Of a DNA stretch of 64,000 bases, positions 25,257 to 34,309 are shown piece by piece. The stretch comes from an uncultured Flavobacteriaceae bacterium (GTDB taxonomy: Bacteria > Bacteroidota > Bacteroidia > Flavobacteriales > Flavobacteriaceae). The stretch is taken from NCBI GenBank assembly GCA_947495135.1, contig CANLXN010000001.1:777345-841344 (forward strand), written 5' to 3'. The notes beneath the pieces are model-generated. The model had not been told where the DNA came from. It worked only from the letters and a program-made list of their open reading frames with translations, and did no database searches. The translations under genes were made by a program, and so were the position numbers. Within the stretch, counting starts at the first letter, position 1. Each line of letters starts with the position of its first letter.

Positions 25257-27146
25257 CTAGTTCTTAATCGGCAACCGAACTTGAGAAGGATATTTTTTAG
25301 AATGGTGAACCATATTTTGGGCTACAACAGCCTCAGACTCATCATAATTATTGCCTCCTGTGTTAAGATTTCTAGCGAATCTAGGAAAATTACTGCTAGA
25401 AATTTCAATTCTAATTCTATGTCCTTTTTCGAAATAGTTACTGGTAGACATAGGTGTTAATTCTAGTTTATAGACTTCACCTTTTTCCATGAACACTTCT
25501 TTGTCGTATCCTTCTCTATAACGAACACGCTGTATGGTCTCATCCAGGTTGTAAGCAGTTCCGTCTGGGTATACATCTATAATCTTGATGGTGAAATCGG
25601 TATCCTTTGCGCTTGAAGACACATACAGCTCCGTCTCAATAAAACCAGTAACTTCTACTCCTTCTTCCAAGACATCTGTGGTATACACTAATATGTCTGT
25701 CCGTTCTTCTATTTTTTGTTGATCGAAGGCGCCACCTTCTACTGCATTACCTGTGCAGCAAACATTTCCACCTAAAGAAGTTACAGGGTTCATAGGATCA
25801 TAAAAGAAGGAATCTGGCTTATCTTTTCCAGCCTTTTTTGTGCTTAAGGTGCCTGTACCCGATAAAGTATTGGCATTTCCTTTACTATTGAGATAATAGG
25901 TAGTCAATTTAGAATCTGCAGGCGGCCATTGGCTAGCTGCTTGCCATTTATTACTTCCCATAGTATAGTATTGTACACGGGGAGTTTTCTCTTTAAAATC
26001 GTTTTTTTCGTCTTTTAACCATAAATCCCACCAGCTATAAATTTGTTCCTCATAATTAAGACGTGCATCTCCTACGCTTCTCTGCCCTACCATAGTGTTT
26101 TCGGTTGCTCGGGTATAACGGCAATGTAAAGTGGGAGCAATTACTAAGTATTGATTATCTCTAATTTCTGGATCCTTGGCATTCTCTCTTAAGTGATTAA
26201 ACAATGCTAAATTGGGAGTGATAGAAACGTCGTACCAAGAGGCAAACCAGAAGCTAGGCACTCCTATTTCCATATTATCATGGTATAAACCTCCTTCAAA
26301 CCAAGCTGGATCATTAGGTTTGCGACGCACCATTTTATCAAAAACCTCCTGTTTTCCATTCATGTTTTTCAACATATCCTGAATTGGTAAATGCTTCAGA
26401 GCCTCCGCCATATCTACCTTGGGGTTTTCTGGTGCCAAGTCGTAAAAACGCGAAATCCTGATAAGATCTTCTTGGGTAGCACCCTCCGGAATTCTAGGTT
26501 TGAATTTGTCATGTTCCACTCCATATAACCAAGAAAAGAACAATAACTGCTCAACCCCACCTCGATACCAGTTTCCTTGTTCCATTATATCTCCTACACG
26601 ACCTACTCCTGCCCCAAAACCTTGAGGCACCATAGCTGCATGCGAAGGATGATCTAAGGCAGCAACTGCCATTTGCCATTCGGCTGTAGAAGAACATCCA
26701 TACGTTCCAATTTTCCCATTAGACCAAGATTGGTCCTTCATCCAAGAAAATGCATCATAACCGTCGGTTAATGGAACTCCCAAAATATCCCATGTACCTT
26801 CCGAATAATACCTTCCGCGTTCATTTTGAACGACATATGCATATCCTCTTTTAACCACCTCATAAGCCTGGCGCGCGGTACGGGTACGTTGTTCACCATC
26901 TCCCCATGAGTTAAAATTATAAGGTGTTCTAGAGAAGATAATTGGCACTTTTTCATTGGTTTTTGGTCTATATATATCGGTCGCTAAACGAATCCCGTCT
27001 CGCATAGGCATCATTACCTTTTGGTCTACAATGGCTATTTCCTCCAACTTCGCAAAAATGTCTTCTTCAACTTGTTCTTGTGAATGTAGTGATACGGTCT
27101 GAAAAACAAGAAGTAATAATAATGGGAGGATTTGAAAACGTTTCAT
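25257..27146 (-). CDS. CocE/NonD-family (X-Pro dipeptidyl-peptidase-like) hydrolase
   Basis: 629 residues: signal peptide (1-22, ending LHSQ), then an S15-type alpha/beta-hydrolase ([16 protein letters not shown], the family opening; nucleophile region [12 protein letters not shown] with S152 likely catalytic; WFASWYD), a helical cap, and the C-terminal jelly-roll domain (about 430-629; [56 protein letters not shown]). Exported hydrolase of acyl esters, amides or Xaa-Pro peptides; substrate unresolved. Monocistronic; divergent from the DEAD-box/thiE pair. Confidence 0.88.
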   Translation of the reverse strand: MKRFQILPLLLLLVFQTVSLHSQEQVEEDIFAKLEEIAIVDQKVMMPMRDGIRLATDIYRPKTNEKVPIIFSRTPYNFNSWGDGEQRTRTARQAYEVVKRGYAYVVQNERGRYYSEGTWDILGVPLTDGYDAFSWMKDQSWSNGKIGTYGCSSTAEWQMAVAALDHPSHAAMVPQGFGAGVGRVGDIMEQGNWYRGGVEQLLFFSWLYGVEHDKFKPRIPEGATQEDLIRISRFYDLAPENPKVDMAEALKHLPIQDMLKNMNGKQEVFDKMVRRKPNDPAWFEGGLYHDNMEIGVPSFWFASWYDVSITPNLALFNHLRENAKDPEIRDNQYLVIAPTLHCRYTRATENTMVGQRSVGDARLNYEEQIYSWWDLWLKDEKNDFKEKTPRVQYYTMGSNKWQAASQWPPADSKLTTYYLNSKGNANTLSGTGTLSTKKAGKDKPDSFFYDPMNPVTSLGGNVCCTGNAVEGGAFDQQKIEERTDILVYTTDVLEEGVEVTGFIETELYVSSSAKDTDFTIKIIDVYPDGTAYNLDETIQRVRYREGYDKEVFMEKGEVYKLELTPMSTSNYFEKGHRIRIEISSSNFPRFARNLNTGGNNYDESEAVVAQNMVHHSKKYPSQVRLPIKN

Positions 27147-27367
27147 ATGAAATGTGCTTGATTGGTTACTTTCGAAAGTTACTGAAAATTGATCTACCTA
27201 CATAAAGCTATTTGGTAAAATGAAAATTTCAGAATAAAAAAGAGTCAGGAATCAGAATTATTTAGCACCAATTCAAAAAGAATCTCACCCAGATATGTCG
27301 TTTACAGGTAGTATATTTGCCACAATTAGTACTAATATCGCCTGAAGCGGTCACCTCTTTTACTCCT

Positions 27368-27988
27368 ATGCCTTTCAAAAAATTACATTCCGACATACAA
27401 GAGAAGCTTACCTTTCTAGAAATAGACACTCCCACTGCTTTCCAGACCAAAAGCATTCCCGTTATAAAAAGCGGCGCCAATGTGTATTGCGAAGCGCCAA
27501 AAGACAGTGGAAAAACAACTACTCTTGTACTTACTACTTTGCAAAAACTAAAATGTGAGGCAGTGGGAGATACTCCCAGAGCCATCGTTCTAGTAGAGGA
27601 TAAAAAAAGAGCGTTAGAGTTGTACGAAATATTTTTAACCTACACCAAGCATAATTCGTTGCGGGTGTATGTGGGTTATGAGCAATTGCATATTGATGTA
27701 CAAAAATCTGAAATCTACATGGGAATAGACATTCTTATTTCTACCCCTAAATCCATGAATAAGTTGTTTTTATTAAATGGAGTTGCTACCTCCCAACTCA
27801 AAATATTTAGCATTGATGATGCAGAGTTTTTGGTACAGAAGTCGGCGTATGCTGCAGTTATGTCCATCACCCAAAGTATCAAAAAATGTCAATACGTATT
27901 GTATACGGAAGAATTGCATCCAAGATTGAAGCGATTTGAATCTTATTTCATGGAACATTCCAAGATCGTATCAATAGACAGTGTATGA
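27368..27988 (+). CDS. Single-domain DEAD-box (RecA1-only) protein
   Basis: About 206 residues from the ATG at 27368 (MPFKKLHSDIQEKL); an upstream in-frame ATG at 27317 adds 17 unlikely residues. Only the N-terminal RecA domain of DEAD-box helicases is present: Q-motif-like PTAFQTKSIP, Walker A APKDSGKTTT, motif Ib-like ILISTPKSM, and Walker B variant IDDAE in place of DEAD. There is no motif III and no C-terminal RecA2 domain, so processive unwinding is not expected; ATP-dependent binding or a partner role is possible. The gene is not obviously decayed, and its stop overlaps the thiE start by 4 nt (ATGA). Confidence 0.7.
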   Translation: MPFKKLHSDIQEKLTFLEIDTPTAFQTKSIPVIKSGANVYCEAPKDSGKTTTLVLTTLQKLKCEAVGDTPRAIVLVEDKKRALELYEIFLTYTKHNSLRVYVGYEQLHIDVQKSEIYMGIDILISTPKSMNKLFLLNGVATSQLKIFSIDDAEFLVQKSAYAAVMSITQSIKKCQYVLYTEELHPRLKRFESYFMEHSKIVSIDSV

Positions 27989-28626
27989 TACCGAAGCTAC
28001 ATTATATTACGCAAGGCAGTTCTCCTAGAGAACATTTGGAAAACATTCAAAAAGCCTGTTCAGCTGGAATAGAATTGGTACAATTACGTCTCAAGAACAT
28101 TTCAGAAAAAGAAATGCTCAAAATAGCGAATGACGCCAGGGAAATCACATCACATTTTCAAACTAGGTTAATCATAAACGATCATTATGAAATCGCAAAG
28201 GAAATCAAAGCAGATGGTGTCCATTTAGGAAAAACCGACTCCTGCCCTACTGTCGCGAGAGCGCATTTGTTCACTTGGCAAATTATTGGAGGCACAGCAA
28301 ACACATTGCAAGATTGCGAAACATTGATTGAAAAAGAGGTTGATTACATTAGTTTAGGACCTTTGCGATTTACAAAAACCAAGGAAAACTTAAGTTCGAT
28401 TCTCGGTTTAAACGGCTATGCCGCAATTACAGAAGCCTTAAAAACAGAAACACCCATTCTTGGTGTGGGCGGAATCACCACTGGGGATGTTAAAGAGTTA
28501 TTAGATTCGGGGATTTCTGGTATTGCAGCATCTGAGGAAATTACGCGCGATTTTAATACCATCCGGATTTTTAATCATTTATTAAAAGCATCTTCAACAG
28601 AAGAGCAGCGGTATACCTTTGAGTAA
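27985..28626 (+). CDS. thiE: Thiamine-phosphate synthase
   Basis: 213 residues, TIM-barrel ThiE/TenI family. It joins HMP-pyrophosphate and hydroxyethylthiazole phosphate to make thiamine phosphate in the cytoplasm. Visible: ELVQLRLKNISEKE (barrel start), INDHYEIAKEIKADGVHLGKTD (diphosphate/Mg site; VHLGxxD), IGGTANT, DYISLGPLRFTKTKEN (the GP-x-F-x-T-x-T-K type loop) and LGVGGITTGDVKELLDSGISGIAAS (phosphate loop). No other thiamine gene is adjacent, and it is coupled to the DEAD-box protein instead, so a TenI-like alternative role cannot be fully excluded. Confidence 0.85.
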   Translation: MIPKLHYITQGSSPREHLENIQKACSAGIELVQLRLKNISEKEMLKIANDAREITSHFQTRLIINDHYEIAKEIKADGVHLGKTDSCPTVARAHLFTWQIIGGTANTLQDCETLIEKEVDYISLGPLRFTKTKENLSSILGLNGYAAITEALKTETPILGVGGITTGDVKELLDSGISGIAASEEITRDFNTIRIFNHLLKASSTEEQRYTFE

Positions 28627-28640
28627 AAGCCAGTGAGCAA

Positions 28641-29213
28641 TTAATCTTCCCAACCCCAAGGAGCCTCCGGAGTGTCAATAGGTTTTGTAAGATCCATCTG
28701 GACTTTAAAAATACGATCTGTGCCCAACCGTTTTAAATTATAAGTAAATACTTTTTCGTCCAAGGTGATCCACCAGACATTGGTAGCCGCCGGGGGAATC
28801 ATTTGTTGGGTGTGCTCATCTGCAGGGAAAAACTGAATATCTGCTTTACCTGCATTAGATGCGGTCCCTCCATAAAAATTAATTTCATCTTCGGTTCCAT
28901 CTTTATGACGATGATCGTGCTTGAGCGTAATAATACCTTCGTCCATCCTTAAAACCCAAGTCCGAGACCTATCCGTCCCTACGTAAAATGGGATTTTAAT
29001 CTCCTGGTCGCTGCAAGCTCTAAGATGCATAACTAACTTCTTTCCCCCAAATGCTTCATCCTCTTCTGGCAATACCAACACTCCTTCGTAGGCATAACCA
29101 CAATGAGATTTTAAGGTGTCCCAAAAGGTTTGTGAAGGACTGCTTTCTTGGGAGAACATTGGCAAAGCAATCAATATTGCAGCAAGAATGAAGGTGTTTT
29201 TTAGAAGCATCAT
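28641..29213 (-). CDS. Conserved secreted protein of unknown function
   Basis: About 190 residues from ATG at 29213 or 29210 (M-M-L-L-K-N), giving a normal signal peptide ending MFSQ; an upstream ATG at 29234 would lengthen the n-region. The mature part contains two cysteines (HCGYAYEG, LRACSDQE), likely disulfide-bonded, and conserved-looking tryptophan and histidine positions (RTWVLRMDEG, LKHDHRHKDG, NVWWITLDE). No enzyme family recognised. Converges with thiE and stands alone. Confidence 0.6.
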   Translation of the reverse strand: MMLLKNTFILAAILIALPMFSQESSPSQTFWDTLKSHCGYAYEGVLVLPEEDEAFGGKKLVMHLRACSDQEIKIPFYVGTDRSRTWVLRMDEGIITLKHDHRHKDGTEDEINFYGGTASNAGKADIQFFPADEHTQQMIPPAATNVWWITLDEKVFTYNLKRLGTDRIFKVQMDLTKPIDTPEAPWGWED

Positions 29214-29397
29214 AAAGTATTTATAGCTTCCCAAATGTATGGAATAAAGGAAGACTGAATTACTAGAGTGCTTATTTTCGATCTAACGCACCGTAAACAG
29301 GAGTATTATTTCCTAAAGTGCGCGCCTAGCTGTCTCCGAAAACACCCTGAATAAGGACTTCGGCTTTTACTTTTTTCACAGATTAATATATAAAGCT

Positions 29398-30447
29398 CTA
29401 AAGGACTTCCGAAATACGCATGGCAGAAGATACCGCTCCTTCCATATATCCACCAAATCTATTTGAAGTTTCTGTACCAGCTAAATATAACTTATTGTTC
29501 ATGAGTATATTTTGGAAAATCGGATCGCCATATGGGGCATTAAAAGAAAAACCTTCCCCTTCTTTTTGTGGTGTTGTATGAATATCCAAGGACCAATCCT
29601 TTTCTTCATAACAAAGATAGTTTTCGGCTTCGACAGAAAGGTATTTGCTTAAATATGATATGATTTTCAATTTTCGGTCATCTTTAGCATGTTTGCTGAG
29701 GGTCTGATTAATAAACCCCATAAGAGCAAATTGATTTTCTTGATAATTGGTATGATCGTATACCTCCGTTGCTGCTCCTATCTGACTAATTATCATTCCC
29801 GACTTACCCATTTCTCTCCAAAAAGGTGTTTTATAGGTTAAAACAAATTTGGACGAGTTACTCATCCATGTATGTGTTGATGCCATTGTTTTTTTCAATT
29901 CTTCAGAGAGCTCTGGGATAAACTTCACTTGAGAAGTTAATAGTTTCGGGGGTAAGGTGGAGATTACCTTATCTCCGTAATAGGTAGCACCCTTATTTGA
30001 CCGCAATTCTATGGAATTGCCCTTATCTTGAATTTCTACAATACTTTCCTTTAAAATGATGGAACCAAAAATAGACCTCGACAGCGCATCTATTATACTG
30101 TTCGATCCATTTTCGATTCTAAAAGATGGTGCTTCATTTGGATTGACCTCAAAATGGTGAGGGGAGATCATTGTATTGTAAACCAAAGCACTTTCACCCT
30201 TTTGATATTGCTCAAAATAGTTAATCCCTAACTCATCAAGTAACCACCTTAAATTTGTGTGTTCCTTACTAAACCAAGTGGCACCAAGTTCAAGATTTGT
30301 ATTATTTTCAGTAGAAATAGTATGAATTCTGCCTCCTAATCGTTCTCTCGATTCTATGATAGTCGCTTTTACTCCTCTTTTATGAAGTAAATAAGCTATT
30401 GTTAAACCTGTGAGCCCCGCTCCCATTATAAGCACTTCGTGTTTCAT
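29398..30447 (-). CDS. FAD-dependent amine oxidase family protein
   Basis: 349 residues. N-terminal Rossmann dinucleotide fold with GAGLTGLTIAYLL and ESRERLGGRI (GxGxxG, then the E-x7-GGR motif of flavin amine oxidases); C-terminal FAD contact LAGTETSNRFGGYMEGAVSSAMR. No signal peptide, so cytoplasmic. It is shorter than typical monoamine oxidases (about 450), so it is the compact bacterial type; substrate (amine, carotenoid-like or other) unknown. The SDR gene stop lies 10 nt upstream of its start on the same strand, so both are in one operon and may act on a common substrate (inference). Confidence 0.85.
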   Translation of the reverse strand: MKHEVLIMGAGLTGLTIAYLLHKRGVKATIIESRERLGGRIHTISTENNTNLELGATWFSKEHTNLRWLLDELGINYFEQYQKGESALVYNTMISPHHFEVNPNEAPSFRIENGSNSIIDALSRSIFGSIILKESIVEIQDKGNSIELRSNKGATYYGDKVISTLPPKLLTSQVKFIPELSEELKKTMASTHTWMSNSSKFVLTYKTPFWREMGKSGMIISQIGAATEVYDHTNYQENQFALMGFINQTLSKHAKDDRKLKIISYLSKYLSVEAENYLCYEEKDWSLDIHTTPQKEGEGFSFNAPYGDPIFQNILMNNKLYLAGTETSNRFGGYMEGAVSSAMRISEVL

Positions 30448-30457
30448 CAGTATAAAT

Positions 30458-32014
30458 TTACCAATCTATTGGTCTATAATCCTTAAGAAATTTACCAGAC
30501 CAGTGCTTCCCAGTGTTTATTCCATCGAACAATGGGTCCATTACACGTGCCGCTCCATCAACAATATCCAATGGTGGTTGAAAATCGTGCAATTCTTCTT
30601 TCTTCTTGGCCAACTCAATAGGATCCTCGTCCGTCACCCAACCAGTATCCACAGCATTCATAAAAACACCTTCTTTGGCCAAAGCCATTGCAGAAGTATG
30701 TGTTAACATATTTAATGCTGCTTTTGCCATGTTGGTATGGGGATGACGGCTTTCTTTGAAGAAGCGAAAAAACTTTCCTTCCATTGCCGAAACATTAATA
30801 ATATGCTTTTGACCTGTGTTCTCTTTTTTCATTATTTCTGAAAGGCGATTACACAATACAAACGGTGCAACTGCATTTACAAGTTGCACTTCGATCATCT
30901 CGGTAGTTTCAATTTCACCAAGCTTTAAACGCCAACTATTGGTCTTTCTCAAATCTACTTGCTGTAAATCTGCATCTAACTCTCCCTCCGGAAATACCTC
31001 TTTCGCTACCAGTGTATTGTCAAAGCTATACGGAATTTGAGATAGTTTTGCTGAAGCCCTTAAGCCAATCCCAGGCTCTGGTCCGTGCCAAGTAACGGGC
31101 ATATTTTTGTTTGGCGACGTTCCTGTGGTTAGTTCTTTTAGCTCCTCTAGGCAGCCCATATGATCTTTCAATATTTCGCGAGCATATCCAGGCAACGATT
31201 CTAGTGGGCGTTCTTCATTTTCCATTAAATGGGAATAAAAGCCTGCCGGACGTCTTACAGTTTGGGCGGCATTATTGATTAAAATATCCAAACGGTCATA
31301 TTTTTGCTCTATAAAATTGCAGAAAATCTCTACGCTGGGAATGTGCCGTAAATCCAGTCCGTGAATCTTTAATCGATGCCCCCATTCTGTAAAATCCGTT
31401 TCCTTTGAAAATCGCAATGCCGAATCTACCGGAAAACGTGTAGTAGCTACCACAGTAGCACCACCTCTCAATAACATCAACGTAATATGATATCCTATCT
31501 TTAACCTAGAGCCAGTTATTACGGCTACTTGTCCTTTTACATCTGCATTTTGAAAACGCTTGGCGTAATTAAAATCCCCGCAGTCGGTACACATAGTATC
31601 ATAGAAATGATGCAGTTTTGTGAATACGGCCTTACAGACATAACAGTTTCTAGGCGATTCTAATTCCAACTGTTCTTTATTGGCTAAGTCGGATATAGCC
31701 AGAAGCTTTGGTGCTTCAAATACAATCGCCTCCCGGGCACTTCTAATCCCAGTTTCCTTGCGAGCTGCTTTATCTCTTGCTGCAATTTTGCGTTCTGCTG
31801 CTTTTTTTCCATCCTTTTTCCTGCGAGAGAACTCTTCCCTACTTGGGCGAGAGAGCATTCCAGAGGCCTTTAACAAAGCTGTTCTTTTATCTTTTGGAAT
31901 CTCAAAAATCTGATTCGTATCTGCAACTAATTGTTCTAATATCGAAATGCACTCATCAATTTCTTCCGAGGAGATGATTCGAGTGTTTTCTATTTTATCT
32001 TGATCTTCGAGCAT
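30458..32014 (-). CDS. Atypical SDR oxidoreductase with four-cysteine N-terminal element
   Basis: 518 residues. N-terminal basic helical region (about 1-110), then two CxxC pairs (NCYVCKAVF and CTDCGDF, about 123-143) that could bind zinc. A short-chain dehydrogenase domain follows: TGSRLKIG (NAD(P) loop), [26 protein letters not shown], and the segment [12 protein letters not shown]. The lysine of YxxxK is kept but the tyrosine position is Thr. A large insertion sits in the middle of the fold. This layout belongs to a recognisable SDR subgroup with unclear chemistry. First gene of the operon with the amine oxidase. Confidence 0.78.
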   Translation of the reverse strand: MLEDQDKIENTRIISSEEIDECISILEQLVADTNQIFEIPKDKRTALLKASGMLSRPSREEFSRRKKDGKKAAERKIAARDKAARKETGIRSAREAIVFEAPKLLAISDLANKEQLELESPRNCYVCKAVFTKLHHFYDTMCTDCGDFNYAKRFQNADVKGQVAVITGSRLKIGYHITLMLLRGGATVVATTRFPVDSALRFSKETDFTEWGHRLKIHGLDLRHIPSVEIFCNFIEQKYDRLDILINNAAQTVRRPAGFYSHLMENEERPLESLPGYAREILKDHMGCLEELKELTTGTSPNKNMPVTWHGPEPGIGLRASAKLSQIPYSFDNTLVAKEVFPEGELDADLQQVDLRKTNSWRLKLGEIETTEMIEVQLVNAVAPFVLCNRLSEIMKKENTGQKHIINVSAMEGKFFRFFKESRHPHTNMAKAALNMLTHTSAMALAKEGVFMNAVDTGWVTDEDPIELAKKKEELHDFQPPLDIVDGAARVMDPLFDGINTGKHWSGKFLKDYRPIDW

Positions 32015-32149
32015 ACCTATCTGTATTATATCAACAAAATGTGATATAAAAATAATTTTGGCGAAGGTAATGATACCGCTTTAAGGGAGAGGTCTAATAG
32101 GTGGATTAATATTTTGTGAGATCATTTGATTTCATTTGGAATATGGAGG

Positions 32150-33136
32150 TTATAGACCTTTCAACCAAGTGGATGCCTTTACAACCGCTTCGTCTTTGCT
32201 CCTATCATTTTCAACTTTAAACTCGATAATTTCATTGGGGTGTATAAACTCCTTAAAAACAGTCCCGTTTCGGTCTGTAAAATATCCTGTTGCGATATTT
32301 GAAATAAACTTATCAGATATGACCTGCCAAGCATTGTTTGTAATCATTCCCCGAGTGTGTTCTCCAAAGAATTTAGTGTTTCGTCGTCCGTGAAAAGCTG
32401 TCGCAACTACCTCTCCTGAACTTGCTGTATGATTGCTTATTAGAACCGCAACATTGTAATTTTGATCTTCGAATGTTTCATTGTTTAAGGGAACCATTTG
32501 AATGTTATTATAGTAAAAATGACCTTCCTTAATTTCCCACTGAGCATCTATCATTTCATCCTTATTGACGGTACCTCCCAAATTTCCATTTCCCAAAATA
32601 GGAGCTAATCCTTCCAGCATTGGGTACATATTTCCGCCCAAATTATACCGTAAATCAACTATCCATAGGTTGGCTCCTTTTTTTATCAATGAATCTACCT
32701 TGAAACGAATTTCTTTCGCCATTTCTACATTATCTCCCATGGGCAAATGCCTCATACGCACGTAACCGATATGGCCTTCTAACAGTTCCGCCCTAAATTT
32801 TACATTCTCTAAGAATTCAGGAGTGTGTTCTGTCTTCATTTCATTGGGATTCTTATAATTTCCAATCAAATTATGATCGTAAATATACATACCATGATGG
32901 TCCATTAATGACGCTAGCAAATAATCCAACGCAGGTTTTAGGTCTAAATGTGTCTTGGCGTATTTTGCCTTTTCGAGTACTGCCTTCTCTAAAACTGTCC
33001 AATTTACATTAGCCCGATAAAGCGAAGTTTCTTTTGCTATTTTCAATGCTTCTTTTACATCTTTTTGAATTGCTGCCTCTTGAGCTAAAATGAAATTTGA
33101 AAGCAAAAAAACCACTGTAACTATTATACTTTTCAT
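32150..33136 (-). CDS. S41-family (tail-specific-like) protease
   Basis: 328 residues: signal peptide (about 1-18, ending ILAQ), N-terminal helical region, then the S41 core: EGHIGYVRMRHLPMG, LWIVDLRYNLGGNMYPML, and catalytic Ser in ISNHTASSGEVVATAFHGRRNTKFFGEHTRG. No PDZ domain is visible. Intact, unlike the S41 remnant at 22534. Cleaves peptides in the periplasm or outside. Monocistronic, upstream gap of 271 nt. Confidence 0.85.
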   Translation of the reverse strand: MKSIIVTVVFLLSNFILAQEAAIQKDVKEALKIAKETSLYRANVNWTVLEKAVLEKAKYAKTHLDLKPALDYLLASLMDHHGMYIYDHNLIGNYKNPNEMKTEHTPEFLENVKFRAELLEGHIGYVRMRHLPMGDNVEMAKEIRFKVDSLIKKGANLWIVDLRYNLGGNMYPMLEGLAPILGNGNLGGTVNKDEMIDAQWEIKEGHFYYNNIQMVPLNNETFEDQNYNVAVLISNHTASSGEVVATAFHGRRNTKFFGEHTRGMITNNAWQVISDKFISNIATGYFTDRNGTVFKEFIHPNEIIEFKVENDRSKDEAVVKASTWLKGL

Positions 33137-33407
33137 GAAGAACGATTTTATTAATCATGCAAATATGTAATCCAAATGGCAGGTAGACCTGCTGAAAAGG
33201 CCATTTTATGTCCAAAAAAAAGAATGTTGGACGTTTTTAACTGTGATTAAGGTTCTTTTCAATAACTACCACCGAAATATAATATATGATATGAAAGCTT
33301 ACATTTTTACATCCTCCTTTTAAAAACATCCAGCTGATTTTTATCATATTATTTTTAGGCCAATTCCATAGTTTTATTTCTTAATAATCGCTACCGTGTA
33401 ATTCAAA

Positions 33408-34283
33408 CTAATAATCAGCTACATACACGGTTTCGTCCTTAAAATCAATGATCCAATGCAATTGTTTAAGAATCTCACCTCCCATGATAGCAGGAAATAT
33501 CATATTAGATGGAGTCTTATTGAGATTGGCGTATACATCAATAATAGTCTTTTTACCTATTTGGGCTTCCGGTATCAGAACAAGATCTGCAGTCATACTT
33601 GTACCGTCTGTTCCTTCAGATCGGCTACTCCTAATTGATTGAAATTGATGGTCCAATCTCTTTTCTGAAACTGTTTTATAATAAACAATTAATGAGCCAT
33701 TATATCCTGTGTCAATCATAACCGGGAAAACTATGGGTTCATTATTTTTCATAATGGTAAAATCCACAAAAGGTACCTCGCCTATCATCTTCATTTTCAA
33801 TTTTTCATATTCTTTAAGATTGGTAATCGTCTTTAGTCTTTTATGCAATACTATATTTTGAGTATCATAATTAATTTCAATTAAATAATCTTCAAAAAAA
33901 GGATATCCTATTACACCATCAAAGCTATAGTGTTCTCGTGGATAAGCGATACCAACTAACTCCTCATTCTTTCTTCGAAAATTACCAATTTTTAGGGTAT
34001 TAGATGTACTAACCTTTTGAATAGATATACCATTAGCTCCAATGTTTTTAGTTTCATCATCAAATATTAATGAAAGTTTTGAATCTGTTTGTGTAGTATT
34101 TGCAACCATCCCATTAGCGCCAGTGTCAAAAATAAATTCCAGTGCCTCTGAATGATTAACGGAAACCTTGATGTATATTCTGTTGTCATTCCCAAGACTA
34201 AATGGAATAGTGTCTTGAGCCATAGCCACATCAATGGAACTAAAAAAAAGAATAAGTATGGCAGAAGTTATTTTCTTGTTCAT
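33408..34283 (-). CDS. Retropepsin-like aspartyl protease family protein
   Basis: 291 residues: signal peptide (about 1-22, ending AMAQ) and two aspartyl-protease half motifs, FIFDTGANGMV (about 50) and VMIDTGYNGSLIV (about 190), each DTG with the usual hydrophobic flanks; the C-terminus has FPAIMGGEILKQLHWIIDFKDE, the typical closing strand. The two DTG motifs in one chain give a pepsin-like pseudodimer. Exported; substrate unknown. It starts 27 nt downstream of the amidohydrolase stop (34310) on the same strand and is probably co-transcribed with it. Confidence 0.8.
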   Translation of the reverse strand: MNKKITSAILILFFSSIDVAMAQDTIPFSLGNDNRIYIKVSVNHSEALEFIFDTGANGMVANTTQTDSKLSLIFDDETKNIGANGISIQKVSTSNTLKIGNFRRKNEELVGIAYPREHYSFDGVIGYPFFEDYLIEINYDTQNIVLHKRLKTITNLKEYEKLKMKMIGEVPFVDFTIMKNNEPIVFPVMIDTGYNGSLIVYYKTVSEKRLDHQFQSIRSSRSEGTDGTSMTADLVLIPEAQIGKKTIIDVYANLNKTPSNMIFPAIMGGEILKQLHWIIDFKDETVYVADY

Positions 34284-34309
34284 CTATTGTCTTTTACACC
34301 TTAGTTAAT

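Noticed and set aside
27368..27988. DEAD-box protein as a plain pseudogene
   Set aside because: Frame is clean, Walker A intact, and the gene is coupled to thiE by a 4-nt overlap; kept as a gene with a missing second domain.
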